Shown here: piece after piece, positions 1-7,628 of the stretch
Layout: each line of letters opens with the position of its first letter
Position numbering within the stretch: the first letter of the stretch is position 1
Assembly: GCA_913062625.1 (NCBI GenBank)
Contig: CAJXWP010000022.1
Coordinates: 1-36,313 of the forward strand
Source of the DNA: an uncultured Haliea sp.
GTDB taxonomy: Bacteria; Pseudomonadota; Gammaproteobacteria; Pseudomonadales; Halieaceae
DNA: 36,313 bases
Reading direction: 5' to 3'
Translations under genes and position numbers: made by a program
Notes under the pieces: model-generated
Database searches by the model: none
What the model saw: the letters and a program-made list of their open reading frames with translations, nothing else
Told to the model about the DNA's origin: nothing

Positions 1-511
1 TATCAGCAATCGTAAAATGGTCGCCTGCCAGCCAAGTTGATGTGGCAAGGTGTGCGTCCAGTTGCGGCAAAATATGGCGTATTTGCATTAAGCCGCGTTC
101 CGCCAGCTCAGGTATTTGGGGGGTGTCTAACGTCCCTGGCAGCGCCCGATTGTGAAAATTTTTGCCCTTGTTGCGCAGGGCGCTGGCGATAGCCACCATC
201 AGGCCTTGGAATAGCCTGTGGCACCAGCTGACGGCCTGAGCCCGTTCCAGTGGCGTACTCCCCATAAGCGGGTGCTCGGGATAGAGTTCTTCCAGATAAG
301 AGAACATGCCGATCACTTCTGTTAGCACCGTGCCGTCGTCTAGCACTAGCGCGGGTAGGGTGCATGCAGGGTTGATCTGCCGGTAACGGCCATTCAGTTG
401 CTCAGCGGTCATCATATCGATCTGCTGCGTGTCGATCTCAATGCCTTTGAGCTTGAGGAAAAGCATGAGCCGCTGGGGGTTGGGGGCAGGGTCATACGTA
501 TAAAGTTTCAT
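1..511 (-). CDS. Glutathione S-transferase family protein, C-terminus cut by window edge
   Basis: The reading frame is open from an ATG at 511 down to base 1, so about 170 N-terminal residues are visible. It starts MKLYTYDPAPNPQRLMLFLK, a thioredoxin-like GST N-domain. The NPACTLPALVLDDG stretch holds the cis-Pro that contacts glutathione, followed by the usual TEVIGMFSYLEELYP helix. The helical C-domain begins near residue 85, and WLAGDHFTIAD near the edge is the conserved N-capping/hydrophobic staple region of GSTs. GSTs conjugate or reduce electrophiles with glutathione in the cytoplasm; the substrate cannot be told here. No Cys or Ser in the usual N-terminal catalytic place is obvious. 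The gene points away from the cytochrome gene, and the two share the 173-bp gap at 512-684. Confidence 0.88.
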   Translation of the reverse strand, partial: MKLYTYDPAPNPQRLMLFLKLKGIEIDTQQIDMMTAEQLNGRYRQINPACTLPALVLDDGTVLTEVIGMFSYLEELYPEHPLMGSTPLERAQAVSWCHRLFQGLMVAIASALRNKGKNFHNRALPGTLDTPQIPELAERGLMQIRHILPQLDAHLATSTWLAGDHFTIAD

Positions 512-650
512 TGATAGCCTTTTTCAGAGCACGTATTACTGGCTAGAAAATCTGCATAAAGCGACCAGCCAAGGAACCACTAGTGTGTCGCTTTTTTTTA
601 TCTCGGACAATAGTTTCAATCATCACGTTTTATCGCTCAGCATATTTGGC

Positions 651-656
651 TATAAT
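651..656 (+). promoter_or_regulatory. Consensus -10 box of the cytochrome c5 gene
   Basis: A perfect TATAAT lies 28 bp before the GTG at 685. The -35 region, about 629-634 (TTTATC), is weak. Transcription would start near 663. That puts the upstream in-frame ATG codons (583 and 655) outside the transcript and decides the gene start in favour of the GTG at 685. Confidence 0.6.
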
Positions 657-684
657 GCCAACCGAATCAACCGAGGAACTCGCC

Positions 685-1113
685 GTGACTAATCCTATAG
701 CCTTTAGCTTTTTAGTTGTCCTGCTGGCCAGCAACGCGTTTGCTGCAGATTTGACCAATGCCCAGCGCAACGCCATCGTGGAGCGAATTAAGCCGGTTGG
801 CGAATCCTGTGTGGAAGGTGACAGCACCTGCGCGGCAGCGCCTGCTATGGTAGTCAGCGCAGAACCGCGCTCCGGGGAAGACGTTTATAACACAGCCTGC
901 ATGGCCTGCCACAGCAGTGGTGCCGCGGGTGCGCCTAAATACGGTGATGCCGTGGCTTGGAGTGGTCGAATTGCCAAGGGTATGCCAGCTCTATACGCTA
1001 CGGGTGTAGGGGGTGTCCCTGGTACTGGCATGATAGCCAAGGGGGGATGTATGAGTTGTTCTGATGAAGATGTGTATGCTGCCGTGGACTACATGGTTGC
1101 TGGTAGTCAGTAA
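685..1113 (+). CDS. Cytochrome c5 family protein (periplasmic c-type cytochrome)
   Basis: A small electron carrier of the periplasm, 142 residues. The start is taken as GTG 685: GAGGAA sits six bases before it, a TATAAT lies just upstream, and translation gives a clean signal peptide (about 20 residues ending SNAFA before ADL). The mature part has one haem c motif, CMACH, in its centre. Near the C-terminus, GMIAKGGCMSC supplies the Met axial ligand and the Cys pair typical of cytochrome c5. The family donates electrons to terminal oxidases or other periplasmic acceptors. Longer in-frame starts (583, 655) would add residues before the signal peptide and are rejected. It converges on rep; in Pseudomonas, as I recall, a cytochrome c5 gene also lies close to rep. 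Confidence 0.9.
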   Translation: MTNPIAFSFLVVLLASNAFAADLTNAQRNAIVERIKPVGESCVEGDSTCAAAPAMVVSAEPRSGEDVYNTACMACHSSGAAGAPKYGDAVAWSGRIAKGMPALYATGVGGVPGTGMIAKGGCMSCSDEDVYAAVDYMVAGSQ

Positions 1114-1132
1114 AAAGGCGCCTGTTCAGGCG
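1112..1132 (-). terminator. Intrinsic terminator of rep, overlapping its stop codon
   Basis: On the minus strand CGCCT-GAAC-AGGCG forms a five-pair stem with a four-base loop, followed by CCTTTTTA. The stem overlaps the rep stop codon (1126-1128), and the T-run reaches the cytochrome stop codon, so the two convergent genes share this element. On the plus strand the tail is poor in T. Confidence 0.55.
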
Positions 1133-3123
1133 AATAAATCTTTAAGTCCTGCCAACGTTTCCTGGCCGCGCTCCTCATTGTCTTCTTGAGTGCCCTGACC
1201 GCCGCCCTGCCATTGCAGATCGTCTTGGGGTAATTCCTCTATAAAGCGGCTGGGCTCACAGTTGATAGTTTCGCCGAATTGGCGACGTTTCAGAGCCATG
1301 GTCATGCTTAAAGTTTGCTGCGCTCTCGTGATACCGACATAGGCCAGTCGACGTTCTTCCTCAATATTATCTTCTTCGATACTCGCGCGGTGGGGCAGTA
1401 TTTTCTCCTCCATGCCGATGATGTAGACGTGCGGGAACTCTAGGCCTTTGGCGGCATGCAGCGTCATCAGCTGAACACTTTCAGGCCCTTTTTCTTCCTC
1501 GTCTTGTTGCTCCAGAAGGTCTCGCAGCACCAGGCGGGAGATCGCCTCGTCCAACCCAACCTGTTCGCTTGACATAACCCGCTGTAAGCCATCGATCAAA
1601 AAATGGACATTACCCATGCGCCGTTCTGCCACGTCCTCGCTGGAGCTGAGTTGGTCAAGCCAGCCCTCATAGTCAATGTCGCGTATCATTTGGCGCACAC
1701 CTGAGACGCTGTCGTAGCCGTCGCAGCTGCGACGTACACCATCCATCCATTGACGAAACTCGCGCAGGCGCTTGAGTCCAGCCTCAGGCACCTCATTCGA
1801 ATCAATGCTGCTACAGGCCTGATTTAGGCTGCAACGATTAGCGAGTGCGAAATTACCTAAAGCTTCAAGTGTCGAGGTGCCCAGCTTGCGTCTGGGTACG
1901 TTGGCAATACGTAAAAATGCGTTGTCGTCGTTCTCGTTTATGATGAGACGCAGGTAGGCCATGATGTCCTTCACCTCATTGCGGGCGAAGAACGACGTTC
2001 CCCCACTGAGATGGTAGGGCACCTGCTGCTGTTGCAGCGCCAACTCGATCAAGCGTGATTGATGGTTCCCTCGATACAGGATGGCATAGTCACCAAAGCG
2101 TGTGCGCCTGCGCAACTTGTGGTCGAGAATTTCTGCAACAACCTGATCCGCCTCATGTTGCTCGTCGCTGCAGCGAATAATGCGTATCGGCTCACCGTAG
2201 CCTAGTTCACTCCACAGCTGTTTGTCGAACACGTGAGGATTGTTGGAAATCAGGGTGTTTGCGGCCTTGAGGATGCGGGCCGTTGAGCGATAGTTTTGTT
2301 CCAGTTTGACAATTTTCAGGCCGGGAAAATCCTCCTGCAGTTGCACCAAGTTCTCGGGCCGGGCACCGCGCCAAGCATAAATGGATTGGTCATCATCGCC
2401 TACTACCGTAAGCCCGCTGCCAAGGCCTATCAGCTGTTTTACCAGTAGATACTGGCTGGAGTTGGTGTCCTGATATTCATCGACCAGCAGGTAGTGGATC
2501 TGGTTCTGCCACTTTTCCAAAATGGCAGGAGAGTGCTCAAAGAGTATTGTCGGGAGCAGGATCAAGTCGTCGAAATCAAGCGCATTATAGGCCTTCAGCG
2601 CACGTTTGTAGCGCAGGTAGGCTTGGGCGCACAGCATATCGGCTGGACTGGTGGCATTCGCCAGCGCTTGCTCTGGCAGCACGCGATCATTTTTCCAGCT
2701 GGAGATACGCTGCGCGATGGTGTTCGTTTGATCGCCCTCAGCACCGTGCTCCTGAATCAGGAGATCGCGTATCAGTGTGCGGGTGTCCTCCCCATCGAAG
2801 ATGGAAAAACCCGATTTAAGCCCTAGCTCTTTGCGCTCGGTGCGAATGATTTTCAGGCCTAATTGATGAAAAGTGCTGACCGTGAGGCCTTCCCCTGCAT
2901 TGCCGCGCAACAGCTTGCCTATCCGTTCCTTCATTTCCCGTGCTGCTTTATTGGTAAACGTTACCGCTGCAACGTGGCAGGCGTTAATGCCGCAGGTACC
3001 CACTAAATAGGCGATTTTTTGAGTAATAACACTGGTTTTACCGCTGCCAGCACCGGCGAGAACCAGCAGGGGACCGTCGATATAGCGCACGGCCTCACGT
3101 TGTCGGAGGTTGAGCTGCGGCAC
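1126..3123 (-). CDS. rep: ATP-dependent DNA helicase Rep (UvrD/Rep superfamily 1)
   Basis: A 3'-5' DNA helicase that clears proteins ahead of replication forks and helps restart. Its 665 residues match the length of E. coli Rep (673). The motifs run in order: Q-motif LNLRQREAV at the N-terminus, Walker A GAGSGKT (about residues 24-30), VDEYQDTN (motif II), GDDDQSIYAWRGA (III), EQNYRST (IV), TLHAAKGLEFPHVYI (V) and EERRLAYVGITRAQ (VI). The start is GTG (3121-3123), which places the Q-motif at residues 4-12 as in other Rep proteins. It lies four bases after the stop of the upstream thioesterase gene, so the two are probably co-transcribed. Rep rather than UvrD or PcrA is chosen from the short C-terminus and the neighbourhood. 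Confidence 0.93.
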   Translation of the reverse strand: MPQLNLRQREAVRYIDGPLLVLAGAGSGKTSVITQKIAYLVGTCGINACHVAAVTFTNKAAREMKERIGKLLRGNAGEGLTVSTFHQLGLKIIRTERKELGLKSGFSIFDGEDTRTLIRDLLIQEHGAEGDQTNTIAQRISSWKNDRVLPEQALANATSPADMLCAQAYLRYKRALKAYNALDFDDLILLPTILFEHSPAILEKWQNQIHYLLVDEYQDTNSSQYLLVKQLIGLGSGLTVVGDDDQSIYAWRGARPENLVQLQEDFPGLKIVKLEQNYRSTARILKAANTLISNNPHVFDKQLWSELGYGEPIRIIRCSDEQHEADQVVAEILDHKLRRRTRFGDYAILYRGNHQSRLIELALQQQQVPYHLSGGTSFFARNEVKDIMAYLRLIINENDDNAFLRIANVPRRKLGTSTLEALGNFALANRCSLNQACSSIDSNEVPEAGLKRLREFRQWMDGVRRSCDGYDSVSGVRQMIRDIDYEGWLDQLSSSEDVAERRMGNVHFLIDGLQRVMSSEQVGLDEAISRLVLRDLLEQQDEEEKGPESVQLMTLHAAKGLEFPHVYIIGMEEKILPHRASIEEDNIEEERRLAYVGITRAQQTLSMTMALKRRQFGETINCEPSRFIEELPQDDLQWQGGGQGTQEDNEERGQETLAGLKDLFA

Positions 3124-3127
3124 GCGC

Positions 3128-3562
3128 TCAGTGATTCCTGGTGACTTTTGCGACCGAGCTTGCGGTGGCGGTGAGAAGTCCAGCGCTGTTGTACAGTCGG
3201 CCTTCTAAAAAGGCCGTTTTATAGCTGCATTTGATAATCTTACCGATCGCCCGCAGACAGCCTGCCCGGGTGGGTTCAAGATAGGTTGTGTTGATATCGA
3301 GGGATGAGAGCCCACTTATATCTTCGCTTGAAGCGAATACAGCATGGCTCATTGCCGCGTCCAACATCACCGTGATAAATCCGCCCTGCACTACGTCGAT
3401 GGAATGGCAGAAGTCCTTGCTGATGATAAATTCAAAGCTACAGGAATTTTCTTGCTGATCGACAGCAACAACTGTACCGCCTAACATTTGAATAAAGCTG
3501 GGACGGTGTGTATTGAGCCTTTCAATGACCGACGACGCGCTCATTGAAGAATGTTTCCGCAT
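3128..3562 (-). CDS. PaaI/YbgC-type hotdog-fold thioesterase
   Basis: A 144-residue single hotdog domain of the PaaI-like acyl-CoA thioesterase family, which hydrolyses acyl- or aryl-CoA esters in the cytoplasm. The central motif VQGGFITVMLDAAMSHAV matches the family pattern HGG-x4-LxD on the hotdog helix, with Gln replacing the His before GG and Asp as the likely catalytic acid. SLDINTTYLEPTRAG is the following strand region (usual form: DLxVxYLxPxxxG). The start is uncertain between Met1 and Met7 (MSASS). The gene sits four bases upstream of rep and downstream of ppnP on the same strand. Proximity to the beta-oxidation genes at 4164-7561 is suggestive, but those are on the other strand. Substrate unknown. 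Confidence 0.8.
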   Translation of the reverse strand: MRKHSSMSASSVIERLNTHRPSFIQMLGGTVVAVDQQENSCSFEFIISKDFCHSIDVVQGGFITVMLDAAMSHAVFASSEDISGLSSLDINTTYLEPTRAGCLRAIGKIIKCSYKTAFLEGRLYNSAGLLTATASSVAKVTRNH

Positions 3563-3589
3563 GAATGCGCTGGCATCACAGGGGTTATT

Positions 3590-3871
3590 TTATTCATACG
3601 TGCACAAATAGGCCGTCTCTGCGGCCACTTTGACTTTGAACGTTTTGTGAGCGGCTACGATAAAATGTTCGCCTGCGCCGTAGGTTGCCCAGTCGTCCGT
3701 GCCCGGTAGCTTCACGGTGAGAGCTCCAGTGATAACGGTCATGGTTTCTTTTTGAGTGGTGCCAAACTCGAATTCTCCAATGGCCATCACGCCAATAGAC
3801 GCGGGAAGCACCGCGGTGTGAAAGGCGATGGAAGCGACCTTGCCATCAAAGTAGTGATTAATGTTAAACAT
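3590..3871 (-). CDS. ppnP: Pyrimidine/purine nucleoside phosphorylase PpnP (YaiE, DUF1255)
   Basis: A 93-residue cupin-fold protein. It aligns by eye along its whole length with E. coli YaiE/Ppn[12 protein letters not shown] at the start, then [21 protein letters not shown], the GALTVKLPG turn and the terminal [10 protein letters not shown]. PpnP phosphorolyses several nucleosides to the base and ribose 1-phosphate in the cytoplasm. AAGGA lies six bases before the ATG, which supports the start. It heads a probable minus-strand unit, ppnP-thioesterase-rep, with 27 bp to the next gene. Confidence 0.93.
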   Translation of the reverse strand: MFNINHYFDGKVASIAFHTAVLPASIGVMAIGEFEFGTTQKETMTVITGALTVKLPGTDDWATYGAGEHFIVAAHKTFKVKVAAETAYLCTYE

Positions 3872-3975
3872 TGAATTCCTTAGCGCATGATATGTAAAAA
3901 AATAGGGACCTGATTTTCGCTTCTTTTTGAGGGTAAAGTAAAAAGAAAAATGCTGTGCGGGTGAATTAAACCGAC

Positions 3976-3998
3976 AAAAAGGCCATTGCTGCGTGGCC
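3976..3998 (-). terminator. Terminator-like hairpin upstream of ppnP with no gene behind it
   Basis: On the minus strand GGCCA-CGCAGCAA-TGGCC is followed directly by TTTTTG. It stands 104 bp upstream of the ppnP start, in the divergent gap between ppnP and the thiolase gene. No coding frame lies upstream on that strand, so it would end a short non-coding transcript or act as a leader attenuator. It could also simply block read-through. Confidence 0.4.
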
Positions 3999-4101
3999 GA
4001 TTATCACCTGCACCTGCTTTTTTAGTTTAACTGGCCGTACGCCTACTTAGAATTCCCTTCATGGCCTTGTAGATGAAACACTATCAGGTATGTTTACAGC
4101 C

Positions 4102-4129
4102 TTGAATTTTCCGGTGCTGAGCCTATTGT
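4102..4129 (+). promoter_or_regulatory. Candidate sigma-70 promoter for the thiolase operon
   Basis: TTGAAT (4102-4107) and TATTGT (4124-4129) are 16 bp apart, each four of six matches to consensus. Transcription would begin near 4136, leaving a leader of about 28 nt before the ATG at 4164. Confidence 0.35.
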
Positions 4130-4163
4130 TATGCGCCCATAGACTGAACACGTGAGGTACTGC

Positions 4164-5366
4164 ATGAGTAACGACGCTTTTATCTACGATGCGATTCGCA
4201 CCCCTAGGGGCAAGGGTAAGCCTGGTGGCGGCCTATACGAAGTGAAGCCGATTGACCTCGTTACCAATTTACTGGAGGAGATGAAGACACGCCATGAACT
4301 GGATACTACCCAGGTGGAGGATGTAGTTATTGCCACGGGTGAACCGGTGAATGAGCAGGGGCAGAATATCGCTAAGACGGCCCTGGTCTACTCCAGTTGG
4401 GATGACGTGACCGTTGGAGCGCAACTGCATCGTTATTGCGCCGGGGGGCTGGATGCAGTCAATACCGTCGCGATGAAAATAATGTCTGGAATGGAGTCCA
4501 TGGGCGCGGCAGGGGGTGTAGAGAGTATGTCGCGCCTTGGCATCGGTGCCAGCGGGGCCGCTGCCGGTGATGCCTGGGTGGCGATGAAAAGTTATGGCAT
4601 CTCGCAGGGTCTGGGCGCCGACTTAATGGCAGGCCTAGATGGTTTTGATCGCGATGACGTAGACCGGTATGCGTGTCAGTCCCAAGCACGCGCCGCTCAT
4701 GCCCGCGACAGCGGATATTTTGAGAAGTCTCTGGTGCCGGTGAAAGATCTTAACGGTGTGATTGTGCTGGCGCATGACGAATTGATTCGGCCAACGACGG
4801 CAGAGGGTCTGGCGAAACTGAGTCCCTCATTCACAATGTTCAACGACTACGGGCACGGAGAGTTTCTCAAGTTTAAGTATCCTCAGATAGAGCGCGTGGA
4901 CTGTATTCACACCCCGGGCAATTCCTCTGGGGTCGTCGATGGCGCAGCCCTTGTACTGTTGGGCAATCGGCAAGCAGGTGCAGATCAGGGGCTGAAGCCG
5001 CGAGCGCGCATTGTGGCGTGTGCCCTGACTGGAACTGAGCCGACGCTTATGCTGGCGGGGCCAGTCCCTGCTGCTCAAAAGGCGCTGCAACTGGCCAGCA
5101 TGTCGGTCGACGATATTGACCTATTCGAGTTAAATGAGGCCTTTGCGTCTGTAGTGCTTCGCTTCCAGCGAGAGATGGGCGTTGCGGATGACAAAATCAA
5201 CGTCAACGGCGGCGCCATTGCGATGGGCCATCCTATTGGTGCCACCGGTGCCATGATTCTGGGAACCGTGCTGGATGAGCTGGAGCGTCGCGACCTCAGC
5301 ACCGCGATGGTAACGCTCTGCGCCGGCGGTGGTATTGGTATCGCTACGATCATCGAACGCGTTTAA
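4164..5366 (+). CDS. Acetyl-CoA C-acyltransferase (thiolase) of beta-oxidation
   Basis: Catalyses thiolytic cleavage of 3-ketoacyl-CoA, the last beta-oxidation step (or the reverse condensation). 400 residues, the normal thiolase length. The nucleophilic Cys sits in LHRYCAGGLDAVN. The C-terminal half has GELNEAF-type DLFELNEAFAS, the NVNGGAIAMGHPIGATGA signature with its catalytic His, and a second catalytic Cys in TLCAGGGIG. The ATG at 4164 is preceded by GAGGT at 4154-4158, so it is preferred to the in-frame GTG at 4152. The hydratase/dehydrogenase gene follows 38 bp downstream on the same strand, making a two-gene beta-oxidation operon like fadAB or fadIJ. Which of these it equals cannot be settled by eye. 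Confidence 0.92.
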   Translation: MSNDAFIYDAIRTPRGKGKPGGGLYEVKPIDLVTNLLEEMKTRHELDTTQVEDVVIATGEPVNEQGQNIAKTALVYSSWDDVTVGAQLHRYCAGGLDAVNTVAMKIMSGMESMGAAGGVESMSRLGIGASGAAAGDAWVAMKSYGISQGLGADLMAGLDGFDRDDVDRYACQSQARAAHARDSGYFEKSLVPVKDLNGVIVLAHDELIRPTTAEGLAKLSPSFTMFNDYGHGEFLKFKYPQIERVDCIHTPGNSSGVVDGAALVLLGNRQAGADQGLKPRARIVACALTGTEPTLMLAGPVPAAQKALQLASMSVDDIDLFELNEAFASVVLRFQREMGVADDKINVNGGAIAMGHPIGATGAMILGTVLDELERRDLSTAMVTLCAGGGIGIATIIERV

Positions 5367-5404
5367 ACGAACAGAGACTTGAGGCAGATTGGAGTGGAAA
5401 GCTA

Positions 5405-7561
5405 ATGAGTTACATACGACTGGAAAAAGACGCAGACGGCATCGTGGAATTGATTTTCGATCAAGACGGCAAGTCTGTAAATGTGATGGGCGATGAATAT
5501 GCTGAAGCCATGCCCAAAGCGCTGGATGAACTGGAGGCGCAGAAAGGCGAGATAACCGGCGTTTACATCCGCAGCGGCAAGCCCGGTCAGTTTTTTGCGG
5601 GGGGTGATATTACGCTTATGCTGGAGATGGATTTGCATCCGGACGATGTCGAGCGCAAGCAAATGCTTGATGGCATTATTGCCGCCAAGGCGCCGCTGCG
5701 CAGACTAGAAGCGCTGGGTGTGCCGATTGCGGTGGGTATTAATGGCGCAGCTTTGGGCGGCGGTTTTGAAATCGCCCTAGCGTGCCACCATCGTATTGCG
5801 CTAGATGACAAGCGGGTGCAGATTGGTTTGCCTGAAGCCATGCTTGGCCTGATGCCCGGTGCGGGTGGCATTGTGCGGATGGTGCGTTTGCTGGGCATGC
5901 AGGATGCCTTGACCTTGATTTCTCAGGGTAAACGACTGAATGCGAGTCGGGCAATTGAAAAAGGTTTGGTCCATGAACTGGCAGCTAATGAAGACGAAAT
6001 GACCAAAAAAGCCAAGGCGTGGATCAAGGCCAACCCTGAAGCGAAGCAGCCTTGGGAGCTGCCCAGTTACAGTATTCCTGGCGGAGCCCCCGGCGAGCCG
6101 GCAACACAAGCATTGACGTATTTTGGTCCGGTCAATGTCATGGTGCAAACCAAAGGCAATATGCCCGCGCAGCAGGTCATTATGGCCGCCGTTATCGATT
6201 CTGCCCGCGTTGACTATGACACTGCACACACGATAGAGGCGCGCTACTTTCAGCGTTTGCTGTTGGATCAGGTGGCGCGCAATATGATGACCACTTTTTT
6301 CGTGCAAATGAATCAGCTGGATGCCGGCGCCTCACGCCCTGCCGACGTTGCGAAAACCGTTGTCAAAAAACTGGGCATACTGGGGGCGGGTGTGATGGGC
6401 GCAGGTATTGCCTTTAATGCGGCGAAGGTGGGTATCGACGTTGTTTTAAAAGACCTCACCCTGGAAAATGCTGAAAAGGGTAAGGCTTATGCCGCTGCTG
6501 CCTGCGAAAAAATCCGCAGTATTGACGAGGCGGGGGCGGAAAAACTGCTGGCACGAATTCAGCCTACGGCACAGGTGAATGATCTTGCCGATTGCGATCT
6601 GGTGATCGAGGCTGTGTTTGAGGACCGCGGCGTGAAAGCGGCAGTGACGAGGGAGACTGAAGGGGTATTGGCCCATTCAGCGGTATTTGCGACGAATACC
6701 TCGTCGTTGCCGATTAGCGAATTGGCGCAGGCGTCACAGCGCCCCGAGAACTTTATTGGCATGCATTTCTTCTCTCCGGCGGAGAGAATGCCATTGGTTG
6801 AGATCATCGTTGGTGATAAAACGTCAGATGACACTCTCGCGAAGGCCTTTGACCTGACTCAAAAGTTGGGCAAGAAGCCTATCGTGGTGAAGGATTCTCC
6901 GGGATTTTTCACTACCCGCGTTATCGGACAAACCATCACCCAGGGTCAAATGATGCTAGCAGAGGGCATCAATCCAGCGCTCATCGAGAATGCTGCGGCC
7001 TTTAACGGCTCGCCGATGGGGCCACTTGAAACACTGGATAATATTTCTATCGAGACCGCCTACCATGCAATGACGCAGGCGCAGGCAGATGCTGTTGCGC
7101 GCGGGGATGAACCCGAAACGGGGCCACAGGCCGAGGTTATCCGCATTATGTTTGAAGACGTGGACCGCAAGGGCCAAAATAAGGGTGGCGGCTTTTATGA
7201 TTACGATGACAAGGGCAAGAAGATTGCAACCTGGCCTGGCCTGAAGGCTCTATTTGCCAAAGACGGATACACGGATATTCCGTATCAGGATATCAAAGAC
7301 CGCCTGTTGTTTCCTCAGGTTTTAGAGGCTATCCGTATTATGGAAGAGGGTGTGATGACTAGCGTGGTCGATGGCAATATTGGCTCTATTATGGGTATTG
7401 GTTTCCCACCGCACACCGGTGGTGTGTTTCAGTGTGTCAATGCCTATGGCGTGCAGGCCTTTGCTGACAGAGCCGAAGAGTTGAGGTCGAAGTACGGTCC
7501 CGTTTTTGCGCCGCCGAAATTGCTGCTGGAGATGGCGGCACAGGGTAACGCATTTGTATGA
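5405..7561 (+). CDS. Fused enoyl-CoA hydratase / 3-hydroxyacyl-CoA dehydrogenase (FadB/FadJ family)
   Basis: The multifunctional beta-oxidation protein, 718 residues, close to FadJ (714) and FadB (729). Domain 1 (about 1-200) is crotonase: GQFFAGGDI forms the oxyanion pocket, and the two catalytic Glu residues stand in GGGFEIALAC and IGLPEAMLGLMPGAGG. Domain 2 (from about residue 320) is the NAD-binding dehydrogenase: LGILGAGVMGAGIA is the Rossmann loop, NTSSLPISELA follows, and GMHFFSPAERMPLVEII holds the catalytic His-Glu pair. The C-terminal dehydrogenase domain reaches the end (VDGNIGSIMGIGFPPHTGG). With the thiolase it turns enoyl-CoA into a shortened acyl-CoA plus acetyl-CoA. The partner thiolase is placed first, as in fadIJ. 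Confidence 0.93.
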   Translation: MSYIRLEKDADGIVELIFDQDGKSVNVMGDEYAEAMPKALDELEAQKGEITGVYIRSGKPGQFFAGGDITLMLEMDLHPDDVERKQMLDGIIAAKAPLRRLEALGVPIAVGINGAALGGGFEIALACHHRIALDDKRVQIGLPEAMLGLMPGAGGIVRMVRLLGMQDALTLISQGKRLNASRAIEKGLVHELAANEDEMTKKAKAWIKANPEAKQPWELPSYSIPGGAPGEPATQALTYFGPVNVMVQTKGNMPAQQVIMAAVIDSARVDYDTAHTIEARYFQRLLLDQVARNMMTTFFVQMNQLDAGASRPADVAKTVVKKLGILGAGVMGAGIAFNAAKVGIDVVLKDLTLENAEKGKAYAAAACEKIRSIDEAGAEKLLARIQPTAQVNDLADCDLVIEAVFEDRGVKAAVTRETEGVLAHSAVFATNTSSLPISELAQASQRPENFIGMHFFSPAERMPLVEIIVGDKTSDDTLAKAFDLTQKLGKKPIVVKDSPGFFTTRVIGQTITQGQMMLAEGINPALIENAAAFNGSPMGPLETLDNISIETAYHAMTQAQADAVARGDEPETGPQAEVIRIMFEDVDRKGQNKGGGFYDYDDKGKKIATWPGLKALFAKDGYTDIPYQDIKDRLLFPQVLEAIRIMEEGVMTSVVDGNIGSIMGIGFPPHTGGVFQCVNAYGVQAFADRAEELRSKYGPVFAPPKLLLEMAAQGNAFV

Positions 7562-7628
7562 ATCGCTCACCTCTGGCGCAGGAGAGATTGTTGGTCTATG
7601 GCGGCAGGCACTGCCAATGAGCATTTGC

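Noticed and set aside
5801-6307. 168-codon open frame antisense to the beta-oxidation multifunctional protein
   Set aside because: It lies wholly inside a well-supported crotonase-domain gene, and its translation resembles no family; it is a shadow of codon usage.
7562-7628. GGCAG-GCA-CTGCC stem between the convergent beta-oxidation and P450 genes as a terminator
   Set aside because: A five-pair stem with no T-run on either strand; insufficient support.
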